Virus record (IMG/VR): IMGVR_UViG_3300032287_003765
Span: 1-64,000 of that record
Origin: a virus
Strand: one strand, 5' to 3'
DNA: 64,000 bases
The notes beneath the pieces are model-generated. The model was not told where the DNA came from. It did no database searches and saw nothing but the letters and a program-made list of their open reading frames with translations. The translations under genes and the position numbers were made by a program. The stretch's first letter is position 1. Each line of letters begins with the position of its first letter. Shown piece after piece: positions 49,824 through 58,192 of this stretch.

Positions 49824-51130
49824 GTCTGGACTCCATACTTTGTTTGTACCAAATTCATCAAGTAATCTAACTGACGTTGGGTGGGTCGTTCTGTGTCCTG
49901 GTTATTGTTCAAATAATTTTGTATCGCCGGTAATTGTTGCAACATGCTCCAACGCTGGTGCCATTTTTCGCATGAGACCTCAGCAGTGAATTGGTCCATG
50001 GCCTGCTTGATATTTTGTTGTAGTTCGTCAATAATGGCGTCAAAAAAATCCTTACTGAAAAAATGCTTCTGATTCTCGGCGGCGATTTGTCGTGCCATGG
50101 TTATTTTCCGTTGTCTTGTGCTGGAATCCCAACCGGCAATTTCTTGACATAGTTCCACAACAGCTTCTAATCTTTGTGCAGGATCTTGTATGCTGTCATA
50201 GGTTTCATCCCACACTGAGTGAAAGGTCTGGAAGCCATAGCTTCGCAGGTATGACAAACTGCCTGCGGTAGCTGCCAATATAAACGGTTGTCTACAGGCC
50301 ATAGGGCGCAATGATTTTTCTGTAAGATGCAATCGTGCATCATCAAACAAGGTTTCCAATACTATCTCGATTTCAGTGGACTTGTAATCCTGTGTGCAAA
50401 AATCAGCGCTGCAGTCACTGGAAGCATCATTGGGACCAAAATATGATTCAAGGTAATGAGTGGGCCGCCAACATTGATTTAAGAATTCAAAATCTCGATA
50501 ATGACAACCAGTGCCTGGGTCTACTGGGTTGAATTTTGTCAGGCATTGATCAAATAATTTTTTTTCAACCAAATGATCAACAAACTTGACACGATATTCT
50601 CTGGTTCCGCTCCAGGCTCGATTATAGATCAAAAAAGTTTTTGCGGTTTGTTTTTCGAAGTTTTCATGTTGCGCATATCTGAACCAGTCTCGAGCTATAA
50701 GGGCATGACTCCAATAATACACAGGTATCAACTCGTTGTCAAGTTTATATTTTTCTACTTCCGCAGATCTCAATTCACTGTGTAACAAAAACGATTTGTC
50801 AAAAATATTATTGAACCGATTGATACTTTTGGTTGGTCGATAAAGATCTAATTCCAATAGCAGTTTGTTCCAGGTGTCGTTGGGCAATGGTTTATTGCTG
50901 TTGGCGTGTGCTTCATAATCCAGTGGTTCTTGGTCATGACACCACATAATAGGATGTTGGAATCTCCAGACCCAGACGAAACCATCTTGGTCTTGCATGG
51001 ACAACGGCACAAGGTCTTGTAGTTTTTTTGAACCATTTGGCCAAAATCGATAAATTACTACAGTCAGACCGCAGACTCTTTTGGACACGTCTTCAATAAA
51101 GTGGTAAAGTCTATCTAATGGAATGTTCAT
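49820..51130 (-). CDS. GT10-like glycosyltransferase family protein (paralog D)
   Basis: The 436-residue protein is the clearest member of the window's family. TEKSLRPMACRQPFILAATA (about 267-286) is followed by GSLSYLRSYGFQTF, DETYDSIQDPAQRLEAV and a long helical C terminus. A middle segment (LIYNRAWSGTREYRVKFVDH, about 160-179) resembles the donor-domain entry of exostosin/GT10-like enzymes. It sits with the barrel gene in a minus-strand pair, head to head with the 2OG-oxygenase-like gene. Acceptor unknown. Confidence 0.7.
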   Translation of the reverse strand: MNIPLDRLYHFIEDVSKRVCGLTVVIYRFWPNGSKKLQDLVPLSMQDQDGFVWVWRFQHPIMWCHDQEPLDYEAHANSNKPLPNDTWNKLLLELDLYRPTKSINRFNNIFDKSFLLHSELRSAEVEKYKLDNELIPVYYWSHALIARDWFRYAQHENFEKQTAKTFLIYNRAWSGTREYRVKFVDHLVEKKLFDQCLTKFNPVDPGTGCHYRDFEFLNQCWRPTHYLESYFGPNDASSDCSADFCTQDYKSTEIEIVLETLFDDARLHLTEKSLRPMACRQPFILAATAGSLSYLRSYGFQTFHSVWDETYDSIQDPAQRLEAVVELCQEIAGWDSSTRQRKITMARQIAAENQKHFFSKDFFDAIIDELQQNIKQAMDQFTAEVSCEKWHQRWSMLQQLPAIQNYLNNNQDTERPTQRQLDYLMNLVQTKYGVQT

Positions 51131-51156
51131 GGAAATGTATTTAAGGCAGACAATTT

Positions 51157-51672
51157 ATGACACACAAAATACAAAAATATCAACTATATCCATTTTGGAA
51201 TGAAGAATTCAAAACTCTTGATTATCAAAACGAAGAATTCAATGACCCAGCTCTCACACAGATTTGGCTCAAACAAGGTTACGCAAATCAATTCACGGGT
51301 GACCTCTGTGACATGCGACACAATCAACCTAGTTGGAATCAAAGGTTCATAGAAATTTTCCAAGGGCAAGGATGGAAAGATGTAGGCACCAGTTACTATA
51401 GGATGAATACCGGTACAGTTCTGCCTACTCATGGTGATCTTTACAAAAAATACATAGAAATTTTCAAACTTCAAGGACAGGAACATAATATAAGACGTGC
51501 CATTGTTTTTCTTGAGGACTGGCAACCTGGACACTATGCTGAATATATGGGCCAGGCATACGTGAACTGGCGTGCCGGTGCTGTGGTAGAATGGGCCTAC
51601 AGCACACCACACATGGCAGCCAATCTGGGTTTCACACCAAGATATACCTTGCAAATAACCGGACATTTATGA
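51157..51672 (+). CDS. 2OG-Fe(II) oxygenase-like (aspartyl/asparaginyl hydroxylase type) protein
   Basis: The 171-residue protein has the double-stranded-helix pattern with metal ligands: TVLPTHGD (about 88-95, H-x-D), and STPHMAANLG (about 148-157, distal His) followed by PRYTLQITG with a 2OG-binding Arg. LEDWQPGHYAEYMGQAY lies between them. It may hydroxylate a small molecule, peptide or sugar. I recall such proteins in other phages without known substrate. It overlaps the amidinotransferase by ATGA, suggesting a shared pathway. Confidence 0.75.
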   Translation: MTHKIQKYQLYPFWNEEFKTLDYQNEEFNDPALTQIWLKQGYANQFTGDLCDMRHNQPSWNQRFIEIFQGQGWKDVGTSYYRMNTGTVLPTHGDLYKKYIEIFKLQGQEHNIRRAIVFLEDWQPGHYAEYMGQAYVNWRAGAVVEWAYSTPHMAANLGFTPRYTLQITGHL

Positions 51673-52592
51673 TTTACAGTTGCAATGAATGGGACCCGTT
51701 GCAGGCCATAATTGTAGGATCAGCAACCAATGCCAATTGGCCCAGCACGGACCCTGTGTATGCCCTGGAAGGTCAAAAAACCACTTGGACGCAGACCCCT
51801 GTGCCCCAAGGTCCAGTTCCACAGTTCGTAGTTGATCAGGCCAATAGAGAATTAGATACTCTCAGCGAAACCTTGGTTCGATTCGGCGTGACTGTGCATA
51901 GACCACGTGTCTTGGACTTTGTTGCTCAGCAAGGGATGTATAATTATTGTCCCCGCGATCGATTATTGATCTACAAAGATACCGTGATTGACGTGCCCAT
52001 GATGTATCCGTGTCGAGATCAAGAAATACAAGCTCTAGACCGTGTGATTGATCAAGCCAGGTCAGTCGTTCACATGCCCAGAGATCAAGGCATGATTTTG
52101 GATGCCGCGAATATTTGCAGACTGGGCGATACATGGTTGTTTTTAGAATCGGCATCAGGCAATCGTGCAGCCTATGACTGGTTGGTAGAAAAATTTCCGG
52201 AAGTTCGCATAGAACTGTGTAACTTCTATGCGGGTGTGCATATAGATTCTACCATAGTTCCTTTGCGTGAAGGACTGGTCATGCTCAATGCCAGCCGTGT
52301 GAACCCAGACAACTGTCCTAGGGCATTTGATTTTTGGGAAAAAATATGGGTCACCGACGAAATGATAGTGCCTCAAGATTTTTATCAATATCCTTATGCG
52401 TCAAAATGGATAGCCATGAACATGTTGGCGGTAGATCCAGAAACTGTTATTTTGGATTCGGCACAAACTCAGCTAATTACTATATTACGCAATCGTGGCA
52501 TTGACACAATCCCAATGACTTTAAGCCACAGCCGCACACTGGGAGGTGGATTTCATTGCGTGACCTTGGACATTCGGAGACAGCATGGCTGA
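51669..52592 (+). CDS. glycine-amidinotransferase-like enzyme
   Basis: The 307-residue protein belongs to the arginine:glycine amidinotransferase (GATM/StrB) branch of the guanidino-group modifying family. It starts CNEWDPLQAIIVGSA and has YNYCPRD (91-97). The catalytic triad is visible as Asp145 (LDAANICR), His191 (VHIDST) and Cys297 (GGGFHCVT). Such enzymes move an amidino group from arginine to an amine, giving guanidino compounds or ornithine. Its neighbours are a 2OG oxygenase-like gene and a tail fibre, so a modified small molecule or glycan is possible. Confidence 0.88.
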   Translation: MIYSCNEWDPLQAIIVGSATNANWPSTDPVYALEGQKTTWTQTPVPQGPVPQFVVDQANRELDTLSETLVRFGVTVHRPRVLDFVAQQGMYNYCPRDRLLIYKDTVIDVPMMYPCRDQEIQALDRVIDQARSVVHMPRDQGMILDAANICRLGDTWLFLESASGNRAAYDWLVEKFPEVRIELCNFYAGVHIDSTIVPLREGLVMLNASRVNPDNCPRAFDFWEKIWVTDEMIVPQDFYQYPYASKWIAMNMLAVDPETVILDSAQTQLITILRNRGIDTIPMTLSHSRTLGGGFHCVTLDIRRQHG

Positions 52593-53628
52593 CACAACTA
52601 TAACCATAGACCAAAATCTTATACAGCAGTTGGTTGAGCAAACTGTTGAAAAAAATATCAGCAATCTTGTTGATCAAATCTGCCACGATCCTGAATGGTC
52701 ACGCCGTGTTGAGCATTTGATAAATCAAGCCATCACCCAAGCAACGCTGACTCAGTTGGGCAACATCGATCTCAACCCGGTGATCAAAAGTTATGTGGAT
52801 GCAAACATGCAACATTTTTTGACCAATCAGCTCAAAGATTTCCGCAGCACCGGAATATCCGATCAAGCCAGTGCTTGTCAACTCACGGTCATGGATGATA
52901 CCACAATGGTTGAAAACACTCTGGTTGCAAAAGATCTGCATGTGGTTGATGCCATACAGGTGCAAAATCTAGTGGTCACCGGCAGCGTCAACACTGATAA
53001 TTTTTCCTGGCAGGCCTTGATTTCTGATATCAGTCAAAAAACCTTGGATGAAATCAACCAAGACTGGCAAAAAAGTTTGGTAGATCAAGTATCCAAGCTC
53101 ATACAGGATCAAGGTATCAGTTTTGAATCAGTTAAAATCGGTGACGAACTTTTGATTGATGGAAACAAATTGTCATCGTCGGTTACTCAATCTAAACTAC
53201 AAACCGTAGGAACTCTCGAAAGCCTGCAAGTGCGTGGAGAAGCCAAGATTTACAACACAGTCAATGTGCTCAACAAACGTTTGGGTATCAACACCGAAAC
53301 TCCCGAAATGGCTTTGGGAGTCTGGGACGAAGAAGTCAGTCTCAGCATAGGCAAGCTCAAATCAGACCAGGCCTATGTTGGCACCACCCGCAATCAGACC
53401 CTGACTTTGGGAGTCAACCGTCAACCTCATGTGGAAATTGACACCGACGGAATGACCAAAATCAAAAAATTACAAGTCGGTTTTCACAAGATCGGCCATG
53501 CCAATCAAGTTCCTGGTTGGTCCGGCACTCCTGGAGATATCATATTCAATGCCGATCCAGGTGCAGACAAAGTTTTTGCTTGGATCTGTTTGGGCTCATA
53601 CAAGTGGCAAGTGCTTAAAAGTGCGTGA
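52585..53628 (+). CDS. tail fibre-like protein
   Basis: The 347-residue protein starts with a long helical/coiled region (about 1-85). Beta-repeat segments follow (TLVAKDLHVVDAIQVQNLVV, about 112-131; LQVRGEAKIYNTVNVLNKRL). The C-terminal domain looks like phage fibre tips (LGINTETPEMALGV, then RNQTLTLGVNRQPHVEIDTDG, about 271-291; WSGTPGDIIFN). The motif LGINT-x-x-P is common in fibre distal ends. It overlaps the amidinotransferase by 8 nt, an unusual pairing. Confidence 0.75.
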   Translation: MADTTITIDQNLIQQLVEQTVEKNISNLVDQICHDPEWSRRVEHLINQAITQATLTQLGNIDLNPVIKSYVDANMQHFLTNQLKDFRSTGISDQASACQLTVMDDTTMVENTLVAKDLHVVDAIQVQNLVVTGSVNTDNFSWQALISDISQKTLDEINQDWQKSLVDQVSKLIQDQGISFESVKIGDELLIDGNKLSSSVTQSKLQTVGTLESLQVRGEAKIYNTVNVLNKRLGINTETPEMALGVWDEEVSLSIGKLKSDQAYVGTTRNQTLTLGVNRQPHVEIDTDGMTKIKKLQVGFHKIGHANQVPGWSGTPGDIIFNADPGADKVFAWICLGSYKWQVLKSA

Positions 53629-54191
53629 TGAATATAAGTTGGGTTTTGTCAGATCAAATCACACTTGATCCAACTGTGGATGTCAAGCAATTAAAAAATA
53701 TTGGCAGTCTATGGGGAGGATGGAGAACCTGGCGTGCCTGCCAAACTGACAATGTCATTTGCAATGACATGCAAAAAGCCAACGAATTGATACAAAGAGA
53801 TTTTCATCGTTGTTGTAACCTGCATATTTCTAACATCATTTATCAAAACCTCGGTCGTCCAGAACACGTGATCCTGTTTGAAGGAGAGTTCAAACACGAT
53901 GTAGACCATCAGGACGAAATCATAGCCATGCATTTGGCAGCAGCCAACAGTGACATAGTGTTGATGTTGGGATTCGATCTGTCCAAAAAAAATCCACATG
54001 CAGACAAACTGGTCGAGCACACGCTACGCAATTATCGCGGATTAGTCAGACAAGCTATCTTGAACAATGATCAGGCGCAATGGGTAGTGGTGGATCATAT
54101 CCAAGAGCTGCATACCGAATATGCGAAATTGCCAAATATAACCTGTGACACACTTAACAATATTTTAGAAAATTTTGAGTTTGACAACTAG
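53628..54191 (+). CDS. conserved phage protein of the WVLSDQ type
   Basis: The 187-residue protein shows a strongly patterned sequence: ISWVLSDQ, LKNIGSLWGGWRTWRACQTD (about 22-41), NVICNDM, IVLMLGFDLSKKNPHADKLV (about 109-128) and QWVVVDHIQEL (about 148-158). I recall similar uncharacterised proteins in many phages and some bacteria. The alternating beta/alpha pattern suggests a Rossmann-like fold. The GTG at 53625 is also possible; I use the ATG at 53628. Confidence 0.75.
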   Translation: MNISWVLSDQITLDPTVDVKQLKNIGSLWGGWRTWRACQTDNVICNDMQKANELIQRDFHRCCNLHISNIIYQNLGRPEHVILFEGEFKHDVDHQDEIIAMHLAAANSDIVLMLGFDLSKKNPHADKLVEHTLRNYRGLVRQAILNNDQAQWVVVDHIQELHTEYAKLPNITCDTLNNILENFEFDN

Positions 54192-54210
54192 CCCCTGAAT
54201 GCAGTATAAT
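54181..54210 (+). promoter_or_regulatory. sigma70-like promoter
   Basis: TTGACA (54181-54186), 18-bp spacer, TATAAT (54205-54210); ATG of uvsE at 54216, 5 nt downstream. Confidence 0.75.
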
Positions 54211-54215
54211 AAGGT

Positions 54216-55247
54216 ATGTCTACTCTCAAACGTATTGGTTTCTGTTGCAAATGGCTCAATGATCCGTCCGAATGTGGCGGCATGAAAGTCAATGCCAAGG
54301 ACCGTGACCTAAACGGACGAAGCACTACCATGCGTTGGTTGCGTGAGCATCCTGAGGAAGCCGAACAACGCCAATGGGACATCATGAATCACAACGCCTC
54401 GGCCGCTGTGAAACTGATCGAGCGTGTGGCCACCTTGCCAGCTAATCGTAGAATGGTGCGTCTGGGTAGCGAAATGCTACAGGGCTACACAGAGAAAGAC
54501 TGGAAGGCCTGGTGGCAAGATCCTGCGATACAGGCACACTGTGAGCGGATATTTGAACCCATTGGCGAAACAGCCCGCAGATTAGATGTCAGGCTCAGTT
54601 TCCATCCTGGACAGTTCTGTGTGCTGGGGTCAGAGTCAGAAGAAATAGTAAATAGAAGCATAGAGGAGTTTGAATATCATGCGGATATGGCCAGATGGAT
54701 GGGTTATGGCAAATCCTTCCAGGATTTTAAAATCAACGTACACATATCAGGTAAAGCCGGTGCCGCAGGTGCACGCCGTGCCTGGTCAAGGCTATCCCCC
54801 ACAGCCCGCAGTTGTATTACATTTGAAAACGAAGAAATAACACATGGCCTGGATCGTTGTCTTGAACTTGCTGATATTGTTCCTACTGTGCTTGATGTTC
54901 ACCATCACTGGATCAAGACGGGAGAATATATTTCGCCCACGGACGATAGGGTCAAGCGTGTGGTGGACAGTTGGCGTGGTGTGCGTCCTGCTATGCACTA
55001 CAGCGTTAGCCGTGAAGACATACTTGTTGATCATGCCGTTCACCATAAACCAGATCATGCAAGTCTGCTAGAAAGCGGACACAAGAAACAAAAACTACGA
55101 GCACACTCAGACTTTTATTGGAACCCGGCTGTAACAGATTGGGCCCTGGGTTTCTGGGATCAATTTGATATACAGTGCGAAAGCAAGGGCAAGAACTTGG
55201 CCAGTGAGCAGGTCTACAACCGTGCAGTAGAACTAGGGTTGGTATAG
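54216..55247 (+). CDS. UV damage endonuclease (UvsE/UVDE family)
   Basis: This 343-residue TIM-barrel nuclease nicks DNA 5' to UV photoproducts. Family marks are RIGFCCKWLNDP, LRLSFHPGQF-type VRLSFHPGQFCVLGS (about 127-141), KINVHISGKAG (about 169-179), ITFENEE (about 197-203), PTVLDVHHHWIKTGE (about 219-233), MHYSVSR and RAHSDFYW (about 288-295), covering the metal-binding His, Glu and Asp positions. It is useful for a phage in sunlit water. The ATG sits at the predicted transcription start. Confidence 0.93.
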   Translation: MSTLKRIGFCCKWLNDPSECGGMKVNAKDRDLNGRSTTMRWLREHPEEAEQRQWDIMNHNASAAVKLIERVATLPANRRMVRLGSEMLQGYTEKDWKAWWQDPAIQAHCERIFEPIGETARRLDVRLSFHPGQFCVLGSESEEIVNRSIEEFEYHADMARWMGYGKSFQDFKINVHISGKAGAAGARRAWSRLSPTARSCITFENEEITHGLDRCLELADIVPTVLDVHHHWIKTGEYISPTDDRVKRVVDSWRGVRPAMHYSVSREDILVDHAVHHKPDHASLLESGHKKQKLRAHSDFYWNPAVTDWALGFWDQFDIQCESKGKNLASEQVYNRAVELGLV

Positions 55248-55250
55248 ATC

Positions 55251-55424
55251 ATGTTTCTGGGTATATTATTTCTGATTGTAATCATGTTGACATTTTCGAT
55301 CTCACACATGGTCAAATATGATCCGGGCATGACATCTGTGGAAATAGCCGGCGAAACATGCATGATAATTCTTGCCGGAGTCATGGTCTATGTGGTGTTG
55401 TATTTCATATGTGTAGCCTTATGA
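55251..55424 (+). CDS. small membrane protein (57 aa)
   Basis: A 57-codon frame with two membrane helices (MFLGILFLIVIMLTFSISHM; MIILAGVMVYVVLYFICVAL). It overlaps the following membrane protein by ATGA and starts 3 nt after the uvsE stop. It could form a complex with its neighbour. Confidence 0.65.
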   Translation: MFLGILFLIVIMLTFSISHMVKYDPGMTSVEIAGETCMIILAGVMVYVVLYFICVAL

Positions 55425-55711
55425 ACGACATAATATCAGATGTATGGTCCTGGATCTGTGAAGACTACCGTAGTTGGCCTTTGAGATTTGTGGCCGAGTT
55501 CACAGCCTGGATGATCAGTGTGGGGTGTAGTGTGGTCATGGCCATAACCATACCCAATCCACCATTCTTGATCTTGTATCCTTTGTTTATTGCTGGATGT
55601 GGCATGATGGCCTGGGCGGCCTGGACACGCCGGAGTTTTGGCATGCTGGCCAACTATGTCTTGTTGGTCACCATTGACACTGTGGGTCTAACACGACTGA
55701 TATTAGGTTGA
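55421..55711 (+). CDS. small membrane protein, conserved in T4-like marine phages
   Basis: From the ATG at 55421 the 96-residue protein has an amphipathic N terminus (MNDIISDVWSWICEDYRSWP) and two to three membrane helices (AWMISVGCSVVMAITIPNPP; LYPLFIAGCGMMAWAAWTRR). I recall similar sequences in marine T4-like phages. Function unknown. It overlaps the minus-strand gene at 55703 tail to tail. Confidence 0.7.
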   Translation: MNDIISDVWSWICEDYRSWPLRFVAEFTAWMISVGCSVVMAITIPNPPFLILYPLFIAGCGMMAWAAWTRRSFGMLANYVLLVTIDTVGLTRLILG

Positions 55712-55891
55712 TTTTTTAGGAGATTTTTTTGCAACTGGCTTCTTGGTTGCAGGCTTTTTGGTCTTCGCAGCCGGCTTTTCTTCCTTGACAGTTTTAGGAA
55801 ACGGAAACTGACTGGGCTCTTCTACCTTGTAAGGCGCCGCGGTGGGCTCAGCAGGTTTAGCTCCGAAAATTTTCTTTAAGAATGATAACAT
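55703..55891 (-). CDS. small basic Ala/Lys/Pro-rich protein
   Basis: The 62-residue protein has a short N-terminal amphipathic helix (MLSFLKKIFGAKPAEP), a Pro-rich middle and a histone-like Lys/Ala/Pro tail (AKTKKPATKKPVAKKSPKK). A strong ribosome site (AAGGAGAACTACC) lies upstream on the minus strand. It may bind nucleic acid or membranes. It resembles, in composition only, the secreted protein at 28730. Confidence 0.7.
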   Translation of the reverse strand: MLSFLKKIFGAKPAEPTAAPYKVEEPSQFPFPKTVKEEKPAAKTKKPATKKPVAKKSPKKST

Positions 55892-55921
55892 GGTAGTTCT
55901 CCTTGTATGATATTTACCGTT

Positions 55922-56341
55922 TTATTCTGCGGTAAAACGATTTGACTTGGCGCGATTTTCGTTTTTGGTTATAATTCTTAAATTGGCTTCGGTGTGAAGC
56001 CCACATACTACTTTGCTAGTCAATGGAATAATATGATCTACTTCGTGTGGTATTCCAGTGGATTCAGTCAGTCTTTTCGCTTCAATATATATGGAATTGA
56101 TAGCGGCTCTATCCGCCCATTTAGGAGTCGATTGTGCTGTTCTTTTTTGTTTGCGTAATACATATTGCTGAATATATGCTAAAGTCCTTATCTTTTTTTC
56201 AGTTGCCGTTTCGTTGGCTTTTGTTTTAATACCGTATCGTTTTTCAGATCCAAACTTAGACCGATGTGAATTACAACAAAATCTTGTGCGATGATTTTTC
56301 ACTAGATTATTACAATCAGATAGTTCGCATTTTTTTAGCAT
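55922..56341 (-). CDS. HNH endonuclease
   Basis: The 139-residue protein has an N-terminal Cys/His cluster (CELSDCNN, then FCCNSHRSKFG). The HNH core is HEVDHIIPLTSKVVCGLHTE (about 99-118), followed by LRIITKNENRAKSNRF with the Asn and distal residues. It is most likely a free-standing homing-type nuclease. It is AT-rich relative to its neighbours and stands between a short basic gene and the desaturase region, which fits recent insertion. Confidence 0.9.
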   Translation of the reverse strand: MLKKCELSDCNNLVKNHRTRFCCNSHRSKFGSEKRYGIKTKANETATEKKIRTLAYIQQYVLRKQKRTAQSTPKWADRAAINSIYIEAKRLTESTGIPHEVDHIIPLTSKVVCGLHTEANLRIITKNENRAKSNRFTAE

Positions 56342-56385
56342 ACCAATATTTAGTTAGATAATCTATGCTGTGATGCAAAAAAAAC

Positions 56386-56420
56386 TAAATAAAGTCAGTA
56401 GAAACCATGAGTCTCTACTG
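56386..56420 (+). promoter_or_regulatory. TAAATAA late motif with 5' hairpin
   Basis: TAAATAA (56386-56392) is followed by CAGTAGA (56396-56402) pairing with TCTACTG (56414-56420). It precedes a small gene with ribosome site AAAAGGAAAA. Confidence 0.5.
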
Positions 56421-56445
56421 TTTAATTTACTCAAAAGGAAAAATT

Positions 56446-56577
56446 ATGTTAAAATCAATCAAAGCAATAGTTGGCACCATATGGGAAATCCTGTGCCAAA
56501 CAGGTCAGGCCAAATATGCCGCAGAATTAGCCCGCAATCAGCAATGGCAACGAGCACAAGATCTTTATAAAAAGTAA
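56446..56577 (+). CDS. small hypothetical protein (43 aa)
   Basis: A 43-codon frame (MLKSIKAIVGTIWEILCQTG, then ARNQQWQRAQDLYKK) has a good ribosome site and a late motif with hairpin upstream. It ends 31 nt before the desaturase gene. I prefer it to the overlapping 66-codon frame from 56370, which lacks a ribosome site. Confidence 0.6.
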   Translation: MLKSIKAIVGTIWEILCQTGQAKYAAELARNQQWQRAQDLYKK

Positions 56578-56608
56578 CATTTAACCGGTTGCAGATACAG
56601 CTAAGTAC

Positions 56609-57322
56609 ATGATGACAGCAATTATTGCGACCTTGGTAATGGTCCAAATTACCATAGCCTGCGTCACGTTGTATCTACACAGAAGCCAAGCTCATAGAGC
56701 TGTGCATTTCCACCCCGTAATGACTCACTTTATGCGTTTTTGGTTATGGCTCACAACCGGCATGGTCACACGTGAGTGGGTGGCTATACATCGCCGACAT
56801 CATCAACGGAGCGATCAAGCCGGAGATCCACACAGCCCACAGATCTATGGTATCTGGCGTGTGCTGTTTGGTGGTGCATTCTTGTATCACTCAGCCAGCA
56901 AGGACCGAGACATGGTTGAACGACTCAGCACAGGCACACCCGATGACTGGATCGAGCGCAACTTGTATGCCCGTCACAGTCGCTTGGGCATCATGATCAT
57001 GTTGGCCATTGATGTAGCATTGTTTGGTGCTTGGGGATTCTTGGTCTGGGGCATACAAATGATTTGGATACCATTTTTTGCGGCCGGAGTCATAAACGGG
57101 CTCAGTCACTGGTGGGGTTACAGAAATGTAGAGACACCAGATACTTCACGGAATCTAATACCTTGGGCTTTCTGGATCGGCGGGGAGGAGTTGCACGCCA
57201 ATCATCACGCAGACGGTGCTAATGCTTCCTTTCGAATGAAATGGTGGGAGTTTGACATTGGCTGGATGTATATTTGCATACTAAAAGCACTTGGATTAGC
57301 CAAACTTAGACCAAGGTCTTGA
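56609..57322 (+). CDS. fatty-acid (acyl-CoA delta-9 type) desaturase
   Basis: The 237-residue membrane di-iron enzyme introduces a double bond into acyl chains. The three histidine boxes are visible: HRSQAHRAVHFHP (about 24-36), HRRHH (about 61-65) and ELHANHH (about 193-199), set among four hydrophobic segments. It is shorter than bacterial DesC proteins (about 280-300) but keeps all ligands. It would make membranes more fluid or supply unsaturated diacylglycerol, consistent with the lipid-remodelling theme. Confidence 0.92.
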   Translation: MMTAIIATLVMVQITIACVTLYLHRSQAHRAVHFHPVMTHFMRFWLWLTTGMVTREWVAIHRRHHQRSDQAGDPHSPQIYGIWRVLFGGAFLYHSASKDRDMVERLSTGTPDDWIERNLYARHSRLGIMIMLAIDVALFGAWGFLVWGIQMIWIPFFAAGVINGLSHWWGYRNVETPDTSRNLIPWAFWIGGEELHANHHADGANASFRMKWWEFDIGWMYICILKALGLAKLRPRS

Positions 57323-57323
57323 T

Positions 57324-57704
57324 TTAAACCTTCGAAAACGTCATAGAGATAGTGCCGCCTTGTTCAAATCCGTTCCAGGGCAACACAGTGGCGCCACCAT
57401 TTTGAGTTTGTGTAAAGCCTGTGCCATTGGCATCAGCCACAAGTTTGATGCTCTGATCCGTTGGCGCCTGCCAACCGCGATCCATGTAAACTCCGGCCAT
57501 GGGTCCATAGGCCACGCTACCTTGCATGTACCATTGATTGGGTACATTCCAAAAACGCAGAGCATTGGTATTGTTGGGATCTGATGTGGTGTTTGACCAT
57601 GATCCTCCAGGCGGTATGGTGGCAAGATCGCCCACGGCATTGTGATTAACTGTTAGGTTGTAATCGGTATTGTTGGTTATGTTTAAGGTTGCTGACCAGG
57701 TCAT
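57324..57704 (-). CDS. beta-rich hypothetical protein
   Basis: The 126-residue protein is Asn/Thr/Gly-rich (MTWSATLNITNNTDYNLTVN; IPPGGSWSNTTSDPNN) and predicted all-beta, without signal peptide. A strong ribosome site (GGAGGATC) lies upstream on the minus strand. The N-terminal pattern is vaguely like aegerolysin-type or other beta-sandwich lipid binders, but I cannot support that. It may be a virion decoration or an effector. Confidence 0.65.
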   Translation of the reverse strand: MTWSATLNITNNTDYNLTVNHNAVGDLATIPPGGSWSNTTSDPNNTNALRFWNVPNQWYMQGSVAYGPMAGVYMDRGWQAPTDQSIKLVADANGTGFTQTQNGGATVLPWNGFEQGGTISMTFSKV

Positions 57705-57787
57705 GTTGATCCTCCATTTGATAAATCTACTTAGTTAATAATCAGTCTCAGTCTTGCCAAAAACTACCAAAAAGAAGCGGAAAAATG

Positions 57788-57816
57788 TTGCGATCGCACA
57801 ATTTATCATATATAAT
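57788..57816 (+). promoter_or_regulatory. sigma70-like promoter
   Basis: TTGCGA (57788-57793), 17-bp spacer, TATAAT (57811-57816), 81 nt before the ATG at 57898. Confidence 0.55.
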
Positions 57817-57897
57817 AATGTTGCACTGCCAGGTAATGCTGAATGGTTCGGGTTATCAAGAGCAGTCAAATTCGCTTATTTAAAAAGGAAAAGCAAA

Positions 57898-58164
57898 ATG
57901 GAATTCCAAAAAATCGACTTCTCTAAGTTATTCGACATCACAGCAGCAATCGACAACATGCACAAAGGTGTTACAAACATGATCACTTACATGCCCGAGC
58001 AAGTTCGTAAAAGTGCTCACACTGTGGTAGATGCACAGTTTGGCTTGATCCGCACAACCAACCGGGCTGTGAAAGAGTTTGCCGAAACTGTAGAAGCAGT
58101 GGCCAAAGAAACACAAAAAGAAATCACCAAAACTGTAGAAAAAGCCACCAAAGTAAGTGCTTAA
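57898..58164 (+). CDS. phasin-like small helical protein
   Basis: From the ATG at 57898, with ribosome site AAAAAGGAAAAG, the 88-residue protein is fully helical. It resembles phasins, which coat polyhydroxyalkanoate granules (IDFSKLFDITAAIDNMHKG; YMPEQVRKSAHTVVDAQFG; VKEFAETVEAVAKETQKEIT). Similar short helical proteins are not all phasins. The longer ORF from 57754 is unlikely, because its upstream part contains the promoter. Own promoter and terminator suggest a separately expressed protein. Confidence 0.6.
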   Translation: MEFQKIDFSKLFDITAAIDNMHKGVTNMITYMPEQVRKSAHTVVDAQFGLIRTTNRAVKEFAETVEAVAKETQKEITKTVEKATKVSA

Positions 58165-58192
58165 TTAACCAGCAATACCAATTGGTATATTG

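Noticed and set aside
56370-56570. 66-codon frame after the HNH gene
   Set aside because: No ribosome site, and it overlaps a better-supported 43-codon gene with ribosome site, late motif and hairpin.
57754-57897. N-terminal extension of the phasin-like protein
   Set aside because: The region holds a sigma70-like promoter, and the ATG at 57898 has a strong ribosome site.
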